Source: Limnomonas spitsbergensis
Lineage: Eukaryota; Chlorophyta; Chlorophyceae; Chlamydomonadales
Reading direction: 5' to 3'
NCBI GenBank assembly: GCA_037349105.1
Contig: JAYJMM010000010.1
Span: 1-64,000 of the forward strand
Length of the DNA: 64,000 nt
Position 1 is the stretch's first letter. Every line of letters starts with the position of its first letter. Both the position numbers and the translations under genes were made by a program. Below, piece by piece: positions 48,806 to 60,937 of this stretch. The notes under the pieces were generated by a model that searched no databases, was not told the origin of the DNA, and saw only the letters and a program-made list of their open reading frames with translations.

Positions 48806-51198
48806 CAAGAGCTTACCAACCGTTATTCTGTTACATGACGGACTGGGCACTACATCAGCATTTCCCGAGTCTCCATCTAATGCAGTTTTAGGTATCCTTT
48901 TCTCAGCAACAACAGCCAGTCAGCTGCATCATTCAAAAGGCCAGAGATTCCATAGGGAGAGACATGGACACGTACATCTCAATATCTCACCTTCAGAGAT
49001 CCATCATGATGTCATGGCATACCAGCCTATTCATTTGGATGTGGCGGGTACCTGATGGTGTGGGTGAGTGGAGGGGCACATGTTGATATGTGTGGACAGA
49101 TGAGCACCTGCAGCTGTGTGGACAGGTGTATGTGTGGGCAGTTGGGTGGACAGGTGAGTGCGGGGGCAGGTGTGTGGGGGGGCAGATGTGTGTGGGGGCA
49201 GATGTGTGGACAGGTGTGTGCATGTGTGTGTGCAGGTGTATGGGTAGGTGTGTGGAAAGGTGGGTGTCTATGTGGGTGAATCAGGTATGTGGACAGTTTG
49301 TGGGCAGGTGTGTAGGCAGGTGTAAATATGAGTGTGAACATGTGTGTGGGCAGGTTGAAGGGTTAAATTAGGGTTGGGGGGTTTGGGGAGCTTACGCAAA
49401 TGTTGGGTTTGGGGTTTTATGAGAGCATGTATAAAATCAGGGCTGAGGTGTAGCGAACTAGCAAAGCATGTGGAAATTTAGGATTGAGGATTTATTGGAG
49501 CATGTGGAAATAAAGGGTTCTGGGTTTAGGGGACCATGTGCATATAACGGGCTGAGGGTTTAGGGGAGCATGCAGGAATTTAGGGTTTGTGGTGCATGGT
49601 TAGGGGGAGCTTGTAGAAATTTAGAGTTTAGGTTCAGAGGATTGTGTATCAATGTAAGGTTTGAGGTTTGAGGGGACCATGTGCAAATTCGGGCTGAGGG
49701 TTTAGAGGAGCATGTGGACATTAAGGTTGTAGGGTTTAGGGGACCATGTGCATATTCCGGGCTGAGGGTTTTGTAAGCAAGTGGAAATAAGGGTTTAGGG
49801 TTTAGGGGGGCGCATGGACGTTTTGGGCTGAGGGTTTTGGGGAGCATGTCGAATTAAGGGTTTAGGGTGTATTAGAGCATGTGGAAATTAGGGTGAGGAG
49901 AGTACGTCTCCAAGTACGGTAGCTGACATGAAGCTTGCGCGACGGGCGCATGCTGACGAGTAGATGGCATAGAAGGACCAGTCAGGTCTTGCAACGGCCT
50001 TAAGGGCTCATGTTACTGCTGGGCTTCAGGGACACTTTCCTGAGTGCATGTTAGGCTCTCTTCGGTAGAGCAGGCTGGTACATGGCATGGGCCATGGGAG
50101 ACTGGCGCATGCTGACGCATGGTGGGCATAGCGTGGTGTTGCAACAGCCTTAGGGCTTATATATGGAGGTGAGGATGCTTTCACTGACTGCTTCTGCGTG
50201 GGTGTCAGGCTCGCTTTCGCTGTGCATGCCAGGTAGACGGACTCATTAGGGCCGACATGAGAATGCAGCAGCCAACAAAATCATGCATTTGTGTATGTTG
50301 TGTCGTATAAAAAATGCTGGTCTTGCTTAGATGACTGCTGCACACTGGCAAGTTAGCAGTCTTACGTTGATTGATACTTTCTCTCCATCCGCGTGCGTGA
50401 CGTGGTCGCGAGATTTTTGTTGCCTATTTCGGGCCTTCGAATAGCGCTGGAAGCCCCGACGCCAATACCTGCAAACATTTCCGCGACTAAAATGTTGATA
50501 TGGCCCCCTGTTATTGCTTTCCCGAATCCAGACGACTTCGAACATTCGGGTCTTCGTCTTGGGTCAGCGCGTCAGTGGTGGCCCCCAACCGCAATACGAT
50601 ACCGATTTTTAGCTTTATATGATCGAAGCAGTCTTTGTGAAAAGTGCTGAACGCGTTTTCACTACCATCGTTATCTACACTGTTACATCCAGCCCAGCCA
50701 AAGGGGGGTACCCTCCCCACGTCGAGGGCCCGTGTAAAAGGTAAAATGGACTACGGGCGGGACTCTAGATTCACACATGGCTAAAAATAAGCTTACATCC
50801 TGCCATGTCTGCATCCTGCTTCCGTATGAGTTTTTTTTTATCATCTGCCAAAAAATATCAGGGACCGCACCCCACCATCACCAATTGCACCCGATTGGTA
50901 CCGAGGAGGTTAACCGCAGCGTCGGATACAACTTAGGCACAGAACAATTACTCGTTCCTGACTGGGACGGTTGACCGGGCTTGCCTGGGAAAGACCGCGC
51001 CTACGAAGGGTACAAGCCCGTTCCTTCCTAGGACCGATGGTACTGGGGTTGCCCGGACACGGCCTACAAAGGGTGACACTCGGGCGCGCCAATATGAATG
51101 GCTGCCTCCCTGAGAACGGTCATTCGTGATTCGTGTGGGTCACAAGGGCGAGTACAAGGGTGTAGAATACAATGGAAATCCCAAGGGGTTTAATTTTT

Positions 51199-51246
51199 TC
51201 TGACTTTTTCCATAAATTGCTTCGGCAAATAATGGAAAAAGTCAGG
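51199..51246. repeat. TTCG-loop inverted repeat, unit 4
   Basis: As unit 1, except the last base of the right arm is G. Confidence 0.7.
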
Positions 51247-52496
51247 TCTATCAAAATAATAAAGAAATACCTTGCCATATTTGTTCCAGCCATTGTCGCT
51301 CTCATAGGATGATTTACCCTTGCCATTATGATTGCTTAAGCCACCCTTGATGCTGCCCCCCTAACCTTGCTTGCCAAGGCATGCTACCCTTGCCTCGGCA
51401 AACAATGGAAAAAGTCAGATATATCAAAGTAATAAAGAAATACCTTGCCATGTTTGTCCTAGCCATTGCTCGCATTCACAGGGTGATTAACCCTTGCCAT
51501 TATGCTGAAGCTACCCTTGATGAACGACAGACCGCTCCACCTAGGCATCAGACAGGCCACACCACAACCAATGCCCTGCTACGGGACCAGCCGGGAACAA
51601 GTATTCTTAATTTCTTATACCTCCACCATCAGTAAATTCCCCTTCATCTCAGCCAATGTTGTCCCAACCCTACCTCCCTCGTCTGCCTCTTCCCAACCCC
51701 GTTCCCTACATTATTCCCCCATCTCCTTCACCCACCTCCCCTCTCCCACCTCCTTACCTGAACCCCATATGTCCGGTCTCTCCCCGGCCCTCTACATATT
51801 CACCTCCAACCTCCCTTCATCACACACACCTGCCCTTCCACCCATGACTCCTCTGTCTCCAGAGATGAATGGTGGTTGCAAACATGCTGGCACGTGTAAC
51901 TAGCATCCCCCCACTCAGTACTTCCCCTCACCCCCCTGCCCTCAGCCCCCTTTCCCTCCTCCCTCCTGCCCCCCCCCCACACCCCTATGCCACATCCCGT
52001 GCCTCCTCTTTGTCCAGAGCCGACATGGTGGCTACAAACAGGCGGGTAGGAGTGACTAGCGAACCCCCACATTCCACTTGACCTCAAGCCCCCTCCTCCC
52101 TCCTCCCTCCTCCCTCCTCCCTCCTCCCTCCTCCCTCCTCCCTCCTCCCTCCTCCCTCCTCCCTCCTCCCTCCTCCCTCCTCCCTCCTCCCTCCTCCCTC
52201 CTCCCTCCTCCCTCCTCCCTCCTCCCTCCTCCCTCCTCCTCCCTCCTCCCTCCTCCCTCCTCCCTCCACCCTCCTCCCTCCTCCAGTCCTCCCCCCTCCC
52301 CCCTCCCTCCTCCCTCCCCCTTCGTCCTCCCCCATGTTCCCTCCTCCCTCCTCCCCCCTGTCCCCCCATGTTCCATCCTCCCTATTCCTCTCTCCTCCCC
52401 CATGTTCCCCCCATCCCTCCTCCTCACTCCACCCCCCTGTCCCCCCCTGTTCCCCCTTCCGTCCTCCCTTCTCCCCTGTTCCTATAACACCCCTAC

Positions 52497-52672
52497 CTGT
52501 GCATCCACTTGCGCCTCCTCCTTCTGTAGTGCCGACATGGTCGCTGCAAACAGGCTGGTGGGTGTGACTGCTAGCCCCTCACTCAGCACCATGCATATCA
52601 CACACGGCTCGCGTCACCGCCAATGCCATGCACTCTTTCCGGCTGGGCTGAGCGGCCATGCTTGGACATCAC
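52497..52672 (-). pseudogene. RRP12 exon 2 copy, unit 4
   Basis: 176 bp, with the same frameshifts as units 2 and 3. Confidence 0.85.
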
Positions 52673-53150
52673 CTGTGGATAGATGAGCAGAATGAGGTGA
52701 GGGCTTGGAATGATAGAAACGAAGGACAAGTGGGGGGCATGTATACAAGGTGGGGGTAGAGGGACAGAGGGGAGGGTACAGGGGCAGAGCAGTGGAGTCA
52801 GCTGGGAGAGATGCTGGGCAGATCAGCAAACTTGGACACCGTCTGTTTGCTAAGGGCAGGGAGGGACAAATCAGAGGCAGCCATCCCCATGCAGAGCAGG
52901 GAAGAGAGGAAGGCATGGGTGGGGGGGGAGGACTGGTAAGGTCAAAGGCTGAACAGGTTCAGCCTAGGGAGTGTGGCCATGCTTGGACATTAGCTAAAAG
53001 CTGGGGGGGCTACAACAAACTTGTATCAGGAGAGTTTCAGGATAGATTTGGACAGGGGGGGCCCAGCTGAAGAGGGTGCATGGACAAGGACTGGGTATAG
53101 GGGAAATGGGCAAGTGCTGATGGACAGAGCTAAATGAAACATGTATTGGG

Positions 53151-53270
53151 CATGGTAGCACAATCCTGCTGAACCTATGCCGGATCGAGCCGTATCGTGC
53201 CGTATCGTGGCACTTTGGGAATACAATCCGGCTGAACCTGTGTCGCATCATGCCGTATCGTGCTACCATG
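53151..53270. mobile_element. hAT-type MITE, unit 4
   Basis: Same ends and GTATTGGG flanks as unit 1. Confidence 0.9.
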
Positions 53271-53369
53271 GTATTGGGGAGGGACAGGGGGGGCCAGTTG
53301 ATGGTGATAAATGGAAAGGGACTAGATACATTGAAATGGGCATGGATCTACGCCTTATGAGACATCTAC

Positions 53370-54848
53370 AACCAGTCTGTTCAGGAGCTACGGTACAGCC
53401 AGCCTTTCAGGAGCCGCAGTACAGCCAGCCCTTTGAGGAGCCACAGTACAGACAGTCTGTTCAGGAGCCGCAGTACAGCCAGCCCTTACAGGAGCCGCAG
53501 TACAGCCAGCCCTTACAGGAGCCGCAGTACAGCCAGCCCTTACAGGAGCCGCAGTACAGCCAGCCCTTACAGGAGCCGCAGTACAGCCAGCCCTTACAGG
53601 AGCCGCAGTACAGCCAGCCCTTTCAGGAGCCGCAGTACAACCAGCCCTTTCAGGAAATGCAGTACAGCCAGTCTGTTCAGGAGCCGCAGTACAGCCAGCC
53701 CTTTCAGGACCCGCAGTACAGCCACCCATTTCAGACCCGCAGTACCGCCAGTCTGTTCATGAACCGCGGTACAGCCAGCCCTTTCAGGAGCTGCAGTACG
53801 GCCAGCCCTTTCAGGAGCCGCAGTACAGCCAGGCCTTTCAGGAAACGCAGTACAGCCAGTCTATTCAGGAGCCGCAGTACAGCCAGCCCTTTCAGGAGCT
53901 GCAGTACGGCCAGCCCTTTCAGGAGCCGCAGTACAGCCAGCCCTTTCAGGAGCTGCAGTACGGCCAGCCCTTTCAGGAGCCGCAGTACAGCCAGCCCTGT
54001 CAGGAAACGCAGTACAGCCAGTCTGTCCAGGAGCTGCAGTACAGCCAGCCCTTACAGGAGCTGTAGTACAGCCAGCTCTTTCAGGAGCCGCAGTACAGCC
54101 AGTCTATTCAGGGGCCGCAGAACAGCCAGTATATTCAGGGGCCGCAGTACAGCCAGTCTGTTCAGGAGCCGCACTACAGCCAGCCCTTTCAGATGTTGCA
54201 GTACAGCCAGCCCTTTCAGGCACCGCAGTGCAGCCAGCCCTTTCAGGAGCTGTAGTACAGCCAGCCCTTTCATGCGCCGCAGTACAGCCAGTCTGTTCAG
54301 AAGCTGCAGTACAGCCAGCCCTTTCAGGTGCTGCAGTACAGCCAGCCTTTTCAGGAAACGCAGTACTGCCAGTCATTTCATGAGCCACAGTACAGCCAGC
54401 CATTCCATGAGCAGCAGTACAGCCAGCCCTTTCAGGAGCCGCAGTACAGCCAGTCTGTTCATGAGCCGCAGTACAGCCAGCCCTTTCAGGAAACGCAGTA
54501 CTGCCAGTCTGTTCATGAGCCGCAGTACAGCCAGCCCTTTCAGGTGCTGAAGTACAGCCAGCCTGTTCAGGAGCTGTAGTACAGCCAGCCCTCTCAGGAG
54601 CTGCAGTACAGCCAGCCCTTTCAGGTGCTGCAGTATAGCCAGTCCTTTCAGGTGCCGCAGTACAGCCAGTCGTTTTAGGAGCCGCAATATAGCCAGCCTG
54701 TCCAAGAGACGCAGTACAGCCAGCCTGTCTAGGAGCCGCTGTACAAGCAGCTCTTTGAGGAGCCGCAGTACAGCCAGCATGTTGAACAGCTGCAGTACAG
54801 CCAGCCCTTTCAGGAGCCGCAGTACAGCCAGCCTGTCCAGGAGACAAG
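53370..54848. repeat. 27-bp minisatellite, unit 5
   Basis: About 54 repeat units, including a run of six identical CCCTTACAGGAGCCG variants (53480-53610) not seen in other units. A 457-codon ORF crosses it but shares its start region with shorter ORFs in units 2-4 and has no unique coding flank. Confidence 0.9.
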
Positions 54849-57235
54849 AGCTTACCAACCGTTATTCTGTTACATGACGGACTGGGCACTACATCAGCAT
54901 TTCCCGAGTCTCCATCTAATGCAGTTTTAGGTATCCTTTTCTCAGCAACAACAGCCAGTCAGCTGCATCATTCAAAAGGCCAGAGATTCCATAGGGAGAG
55001 ACATGGACACGTACATCTCAATATCTCACCTTCAGAGATCCATCATGATGTCATGGCATACCAGCCTATTCATTTGGATAAGTGGCGGGTACCTGATGGT
55101 GTGGGTGAGTGGAGGGGCACATGTTGATATGTGTGGACAGATGAGCACCTGCAGCTGTGTGGACAGGTGTATGTGTGGGCAGTTGGGTGGACAGGTGAGT
55201 GCGGGGGCAGGTGTGTGGGGGGGCAGATGTGTGTGGGGGCAGATGTGTGGACAGGTGTGTGCATGTGTGTGTGCAGGTGTATGGGTAGGTGTGTGGAAAG
55301 GTGGGTGTCTATGTGGGTGAATCAGGTATGTGGACAGTTTGTGGGCAGGTGTGTAGGCAGGTGTAAATATGAGTGTGAACATGTGTGTGGGCAGGTTGAA
55401 GGGTTAAATTAGGGTTGGGGGGTTTGGGGAGCTTACGCAAATGTTGGGTTTGGGGTTTTATGAGAGCATGTATAAAATCAGGGCTGAGGTGTAGCGAACT
55501 AGCAAAGCATGTGGAAATTTAGGATTGAGGATTTATTGGAGCATGTGGAAATAAAGGGTTCTGGGTTTAGGGGACCATGTGCATATAACGGGCTGAGGGT
55601 TTAGGGGAGCATGCAGGAATTTAGGGTTTGTGGTGCATGGTTAGGGGGAGCTTGTAGAAATTTAGAGTTTAGGTTCAGAGGATTGTGTATCAATGTAAGG
55701 TTTGAGGTTTGAGGGGACCATGTGCAAATTCGGGCTGAGGGTTTAGAGGAGCATGTGGACATTAAGGTTGTAGGGTTTAGGGGACCATGTGCATATTCCG
55801 GGCTGAGGGTTTTGTAAGCAAGTGGAAATAAGGGTTTAGGGTTTAGGGGGGCGCATGGACGTTTTGGGCTGAGGGTTTTGGGGAACATGTCGAATTAAGG
55901 GTTTAGGGTGTATTAGAGCATGTGGAAATTAGGGTGAGGAGAGTACGTCTCCAAGTACGGTAGCTGACATGAAGCTTGCGCGACGGGCGCATGCTGACGA
56001 GTAGATGGCATAGAAGGACCAGTCAGGTCCTGCAACGGCCTTAAGGGCTCATGTTACTGCTGGGCTTCAGGGACACTTTCCTGAGTGCATGTTAGGCTCT
56101 CTTCGGTAGAGCAGGCTGGTACATGGCATGGGCCATGGGAGACTGGCGCATGCTGACGCATGGTGGGCATAGCGTGGTGTTGCAACAGCCTTAGGGCTTA
56201 TATATGGAGGTGAGGATGCTTTCACTGACTGCTTCTGCGTGGGTGTCAGGCTCGCTTTCGCTGTGCATGCCAGGTAGACTCATTAGGGCCGACATGAGAA
56301 TGCAGCAGCCAACAAAATCATGCATTTGTGTATGTTGTGTCGTATAAAAAATGCTGGTCTTGCTTAGATGACTGCTGCACACTGGCAAGTTAGCAGTCTT
56401 ACGTTGATTGATACTTTCTCTCCATCCGCGTGCGTGACGTGGTCGCGAGATTATTGTTGCCTATTTCGGGCCTTCGAATAGCGCTGGAAGCCCCGACGCC
56501 AATACCTGCAAACATTTCCGCGACTAAAATGTTGATATGGCCCCCTGTTATTGCTTTCCCGAATCCAGACGACTTCGAACATTCGGGTCTTCGTCTTGGG
56601 TCAGCGCGTCAGTGGTGGCCCCCAACCGCAATACGATACCGATTTTTAGCTTTATATGATCGAAGCAGTCTTTGTGAAAAGTGCTGAACGCGTTTTCACT
56701 ACCATCGTTATCTACACTGTTACATCCAGCCCAGCCAAAGGGGGGTACCCTCCCCACGTCGAGGGCCCGTGTAAAAGGTAAAATGGACTACGGGCGGGAC
56801 TCTAGATTCACACATGGCTAAAAATAAGCTTACATCCTGCCATGTCTGCATCCTGCTTCCGTATGAGTTTTTTTTTATCATCTGCCAAAAAATATCAGGG
56901 ACCGCACCCCACCATCACCAATTGCACCCGATTGGTACCGAGGAGGTTAACCGCAGCGTCGGATACATCTTAGGCACAGAACAATTACTCGTTCCTGACT
57001 GGGACGGTTGACCGGGCTTGCCTGGGAAAGACCGCGCCTACGAAGGGTACAAGCCCGTTCCTTCCTAGGACCGATGGTACTGGGGTTGCCCGGACACGGC
57101 CTACAAAGGGTGACACTCGGCCGCGCCAATATGAATGGCTGCCTCCCTGAGAACGGTCATTCGTGATTCGTGTGGGTCACAAGGGCGAGTACAAGGGTGT
57201 AGAATACAATGGAAATCCCAAGGGGTTTAATTTTT

Positions 57236-57283
57236 TCTGACTTTTTCCATAAATTGCCTCGGCAAATAATGGAAAAAGTCAGA
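57236..57283. repeat. Inverted repeat, unit 5 (CTCG loop)
   Basis: As unit 1 but the loop reads CTCG instead of TTCG; the stem is intact. Confidence 0.7.
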
Positions 57284-58463
57284 TCTATCAAAAAAATAAA
57301 GAAATACCTTGCCATGCTTGTTCTAGCCATTGCCCGCACTCATAGGGTGATTAACCCTTGCCATTATGATTGCTTAAGCCACCCTTGATGCTGCCCCCCT
57401 AGCCTTGCTTGCCAAGGCATGCTACCCTTGCCTCGGCAAACAATGGAAAAAGTCAGATCTATCAAAAGAATAAAGAAATACCTTGCCATGTTTGTCCTAG
57501 CCATTGCTCGCATTCATAGGGTGATTAACCCTTGCCATTATGCTGAAGCCACCCTTGATGAACGACAGACCGCTCCACCTAGGCATCAGACAGGCCACAC
57601 CACAACCAATGCCCTGCTACGGGACCAGCCGGGAACAAGTATTCTTATACCTCCACCATCAGTAAATTCCCCTTCATCTCAGCCAATGTTGTCCCAACCC
57701 TACCTCCCTCGTCTGCCTCTTCCCAACCCCGTTCCCTACATTATCCCCCCATCTCCTTCCCCACCTCCCTCTCCCACCTCCTTACCTGAACCCCATATGT
57801 CCGGTCTCTCCCCGGCCCTCTACATATTCACCTCCAACCTCCCTTCATCAAACACCTGCCCTTCCACCCATGACTCCTCTGTCTCCAGAGATGAATGGTG
57901 GTTGCAAACATGCTGGCACGTGTCACTAGCATCCCCCCACTCAGTACTTCCCCTCACCCCCCTGCCCTCAGCCCCCTTTCCCTCCTCCCTCCTGCCCCCC
58001 CCCCACACCCCTATGCCACATCCTGTGCCTCCTCTTTGTCCAGAGCCGACATGGTGGCTACAAACAGGCGGGTAGGTGTGACTAGCGAACCCCCACATTC
58101 CACTTGACCTCAAGCCCCCTCCTCCCTCCTCCCTCCTCCCTCCTCCCTCCTCCCTCCTCCCTCCTCCCTCCTCCCTCCTCCCTCCTCCCTCCTCCCTCCT
58201 CCCTCCTCCCTCCTCCCTCCTCCCTCCTCCCTCCTCCCTCCTCCCTCCTCCCTCCTCCAGTCCTCCCTCCTCCCTCCTCCCTCCCCCTTCGTCCTCCCCC
58301 ATGTTCCCTCCTCCCTCCTCCCCCCTGTCCCCCCATGTTCCATCCTCCCTATTCCTCTCTCCTCCCCCATGTTCCCTCCATCCCTCCTCCTCACTCCACC
58401 CCCCTGTCCCCCTCTGTTCCCCCTTCCCTCCTCCCTTCTCCCCTGTTCCTACCACACCCCTAC

Positions 58464-58635
58464 CTGTGCATCCACTTGCGCCTCCTCCTTCTGTAGTGCC
58501 GACATGGTCGCTGCAAACAGAATGGTGGGTGTGACTGCTAGCCCCTCACTCAGCACCATATCACACACGGCTTGCGTCACCGCCAATGCCATGCACTCTT
58601 TCCGGCTGGGCTGAGCGGCCATGCTTGGACATCAC
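58464..58635 (-). pseudogene. RRP12 exon 2 copy, unit 5
   Basis: 172 bp like unit 1, without the GCAT insertion of units 2-4. The frame is shifted relative to exon 1. Confidence 0.85.
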
Positions 58636-59183
58636 CTGTGGATAGATGAGGTGAGGGCTTGGAATGCGGGCAGGGAGGGGCAAGGGGGGGGCTTGGATTG
58701 CGGGAAGGGAGGGGAGGGCTTGGGTCGTTGGGTGAAAGAGAAGGACATGTGGGTGTAGAAACGAAGGACAAGTGGGGGGCATGTATACAAGGTGGGGGTA
58801 GAGGGACAGAGGGGAGGGTACAGGGGCAGAGCAGTGGAGTCAGCTGGGAGAGATGCTGGGCAGATCAGCAAACTTGGACACCGTCTGTTTGCTAAGGGCA
58901 GGGAGGGACAAATCAGAGGCAGCCAACCCCATGCAGAGCAGGGAAGAGAGGAAGGCATGGGTGGGGGGGGGAGGACTGGTAACGTCAAAGGCTGAACAGG
59001 TTCAGCCTAGGGAGTGTGGCCATGCCTGGACATTAGCTAAAAGCTGGGGGGGCTACAACAAACTTGTATCGGGAGAGTTTCAGGATAGATTTGGACAGGG
59101 GGGGCTCAGCTGAAGGACAAGGACTGGGTATAGGGGAAATGGGCAAGTGCTGATGGACAGAGCTAAATGAAACATGTATTGGG

Positions 59184-59303
59184 CATGGTAGCACAATCCT
59201 GCTGAACCTATGCCGGATCGAGCCGTATCGTGCCGTATCGTGGCACTTTGGTAATACAATCCGGCTGAACCTGTGTCGCATCATGCCATATCGTGCTACC
59301 ATG
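59184..59303. mobile_element. hAT-type MITE, unit 5
   Basis: Same ends and GTATTGGG flanks as the others; a few interior substitutions. Confidence 0.9.
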
Positions 59304-59412
59304 GTATTGGGGTAGGTTGAGGAGGGACAGGGGGGGCCAGTTGATGGTGATAAATGGAAAGGGACTAGATACAGGTGAAATGGGCATGGATCTACGCCTT
59401 ATGAGACATCTA

Positions 59413-60147
59413 GCAAGGCAAGGTGGGATGCAGTATAAGGTGCGTTGGGTAAGGGGACAGCGTTAGACGTCTAAGGCATTACAGGTTTCATACCCGACCG
59501 CTCTTCCGTTTTTCGTGGGCGGATTAAAAGGAGGACATGAAATCTACGAGCTGATAGGGAACATGGGTATGGCTGGCCGAGATGTAAAGCTGTATGTGAT
59601 TTTCACCGGGGCATGATGGGGATTGACTTGGGCTGAGTGCTAGGTTGGTTCAAGTGGGTAGGTGGCTGGGGTCTGGACGACAGTATAGAGAGGTATAGAC
59701 AAAGTGTGGGGGGAAAATAGTGTGGGCCAGGAGAGGGGTAGAGAACCAGCGTGGGAGTGCCGAGGGGGTGACATGGGGTAGGGTTTGGCCCAGAGGTTTG
59801 ACATGGCCATGGAAGTGGGCATGGTCTGGCCTGCGGATGGCATGGACATGGACATGGACGAAATTGTAGCCTAGGGGTGGCATGGGCATGGACAGGGCGG
59901 TGGCCTGCAAGTGGAACAGTAAGGGCTGCAGGGCATTTGACTAGGCATGCCTATGGGCACAAAAAGACATGAAATACAGGACAGGCCAGCTGAGGAGCTT
60001 CGGTGCCTGGAAACGGCGCAATGCAGGGATGAGTTGGGAGGGCATGCATGCTGTCGCGGCTGAGGGGTGCACCCTAAGGAATGGGTGCACCATTCGAAAA
60101 AATCCCAGATCCCAGATCCCGCCGACTGCCTCCCTAACTGATCCTAC
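59413..60147. repeat. Intron 1 paralogue beyond the array
   Basis: After GACATCTA the sequence departs from the other units (no minisatellite) and continues as a paralogue of RRP12 intron 1 (GGTGGCATGGGCATGGACAGGGC). It therefore shows the site before the minisatellite joined. No gene. Confidence 0.7.
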
Positions 60148-60243
60148 CTCCGCAACGATGCCGGTATCGACATCTGCAGCTGGTGTTTCGTGTCAATTAT
60201 CAACGTCAACAGGCGCGCCGGGTTGATTCGACGCCTTCGCCAT
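60148..60243 (-). pseudogene. Broken RRP12 exon 1 copy
   Basis: Same 96-bp length, start codon and GTAGGA donor as the real exon 1. It reads MAKASNQPGAPVDVDN and then TGA at codon 17. Several other differences show it is older than the spread of the array units. Confidence 0.88.
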
Positions 60244-60877
60244 GACTGCGGTGCCAATCGACCAATTGAGCAAAAGTGAGACGCCTTGTGAAGGAAATCT
60301 CTGTGCAGCTCGATAGAAGGGTGTTTTAATCTTGCGAGTAGCGTTGAGTCTAGCACGTATGTTTCAGAGGGACGGGGGGCAGCGCTATTGCAGGGAGCAT
60401 GCGGCCGCGCCGATTGGGTAGCTTAATGGGGGTTCTCCGCTACAGACCTTCCGCTACCGGCCGCAGCGGCAGATTCGGGAAGGCGGCACATGGGGCGGCA
60501 TCACCAAGCACCTTTTCCCTCGAAGACGAGACAGGCAGCACAGTCCTGCATCTTTCATATTAGGAATCGAATATACCGGTGCCGATCCTGTTTACCAGGC
60601 TGTGTACCTGCGGTCTGCCTGCCTTGCCCGGGTGACAAACCCGCATCATCGAATCTGATCAGCGCAGCACGGTCGACACATATTCATCACGATCGATATT
60701 TAGGACATTTGTTGTATCGTTCGGCGCTGAACACGGCCAGACTGCCTGCCCGTTACGCTGCCAGGGGCGCTGCTGCAGCCCTAGGCATCGCCGCCTGAGA
60801 CGCCTCAACAGCTCACCTATTTGGGACAAGTACCCCGATTGGCGATCAGGCCATCATCACAGCAGCTGAAACCGAGC
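60244..60877. promoter_or_regulatory. Upstream region of the right-hand gene
   Basis: 60244-60460 is paralogous to the RRP12 divergent spacer (GCATGCGGCCGCGCCG shared). 60461-60877 is unique here and holds no exon I can support, though a 102-codon ORF at 60490 could be chance or 5' UTR. The promoter role is inferred from position. Confidence 0.4.
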
Positions 60878-60937
60878 ATGCACTCTCCCGCAGCACCAGC
60901 CGGGCCGCGGCCCCCCTTCCGCCCAGGCATGCTGCAG
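60878..60937 (+). CDS. Pro-rich gene exon 1
   Basis: 20 codons from ATG to CTGCAG|GTGAGT, phase 0. Confidence 0.55.

Larger units (their letters stand above)
29285..59412. repeat. Large tandem array, five units (four of ~5.4-6.0 kb)
   Basis: Unit borders are set by GGATCTACGCCTTATGAGACATCTA: unit 1 29285-36870 (longer minisatellite), unit 2 36871-42265, unit 3 42266-47870, unit 4 47871-53369, unit 5 53370-59412. Outside the minisatellite the units differ only by scattered substitutions and a few small indels (for example AAGT lost near 49040), so the array is young. Each unit's order is 27-bp minisatellite, GT-rich block, TTTAGGG-rich block, dispersed repeat, hairpin and direct repeat, CCTCCCT tract with exon 2 copies, G-rich spacer, MITE. 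Confidence 0.95.
57550..60460 (-). pseudogene. Duplicated RRP12 5' end (right border of the array)
   Basis: Colinear with 20170-23660: intron 2 pyrimidine tract, exon 2 copy, intron 1, exon 1 copy and upstream region, all in the same orientation as the real gene. It lacks exon 3 onwards. Exon 1 has a stop and exon 2 a frameshift, so it cannot encode the RRP12 N-terminus. Confidence 0.85.

Noticed and set aside
60490..60798. 102-codon ORF (MGRHHQAPFPSKT...) upstream of the Pro-rich gene
   Set aside because: No splice donor in phase with the next exon and no recognisable domain; could be 5' UTR or chance.
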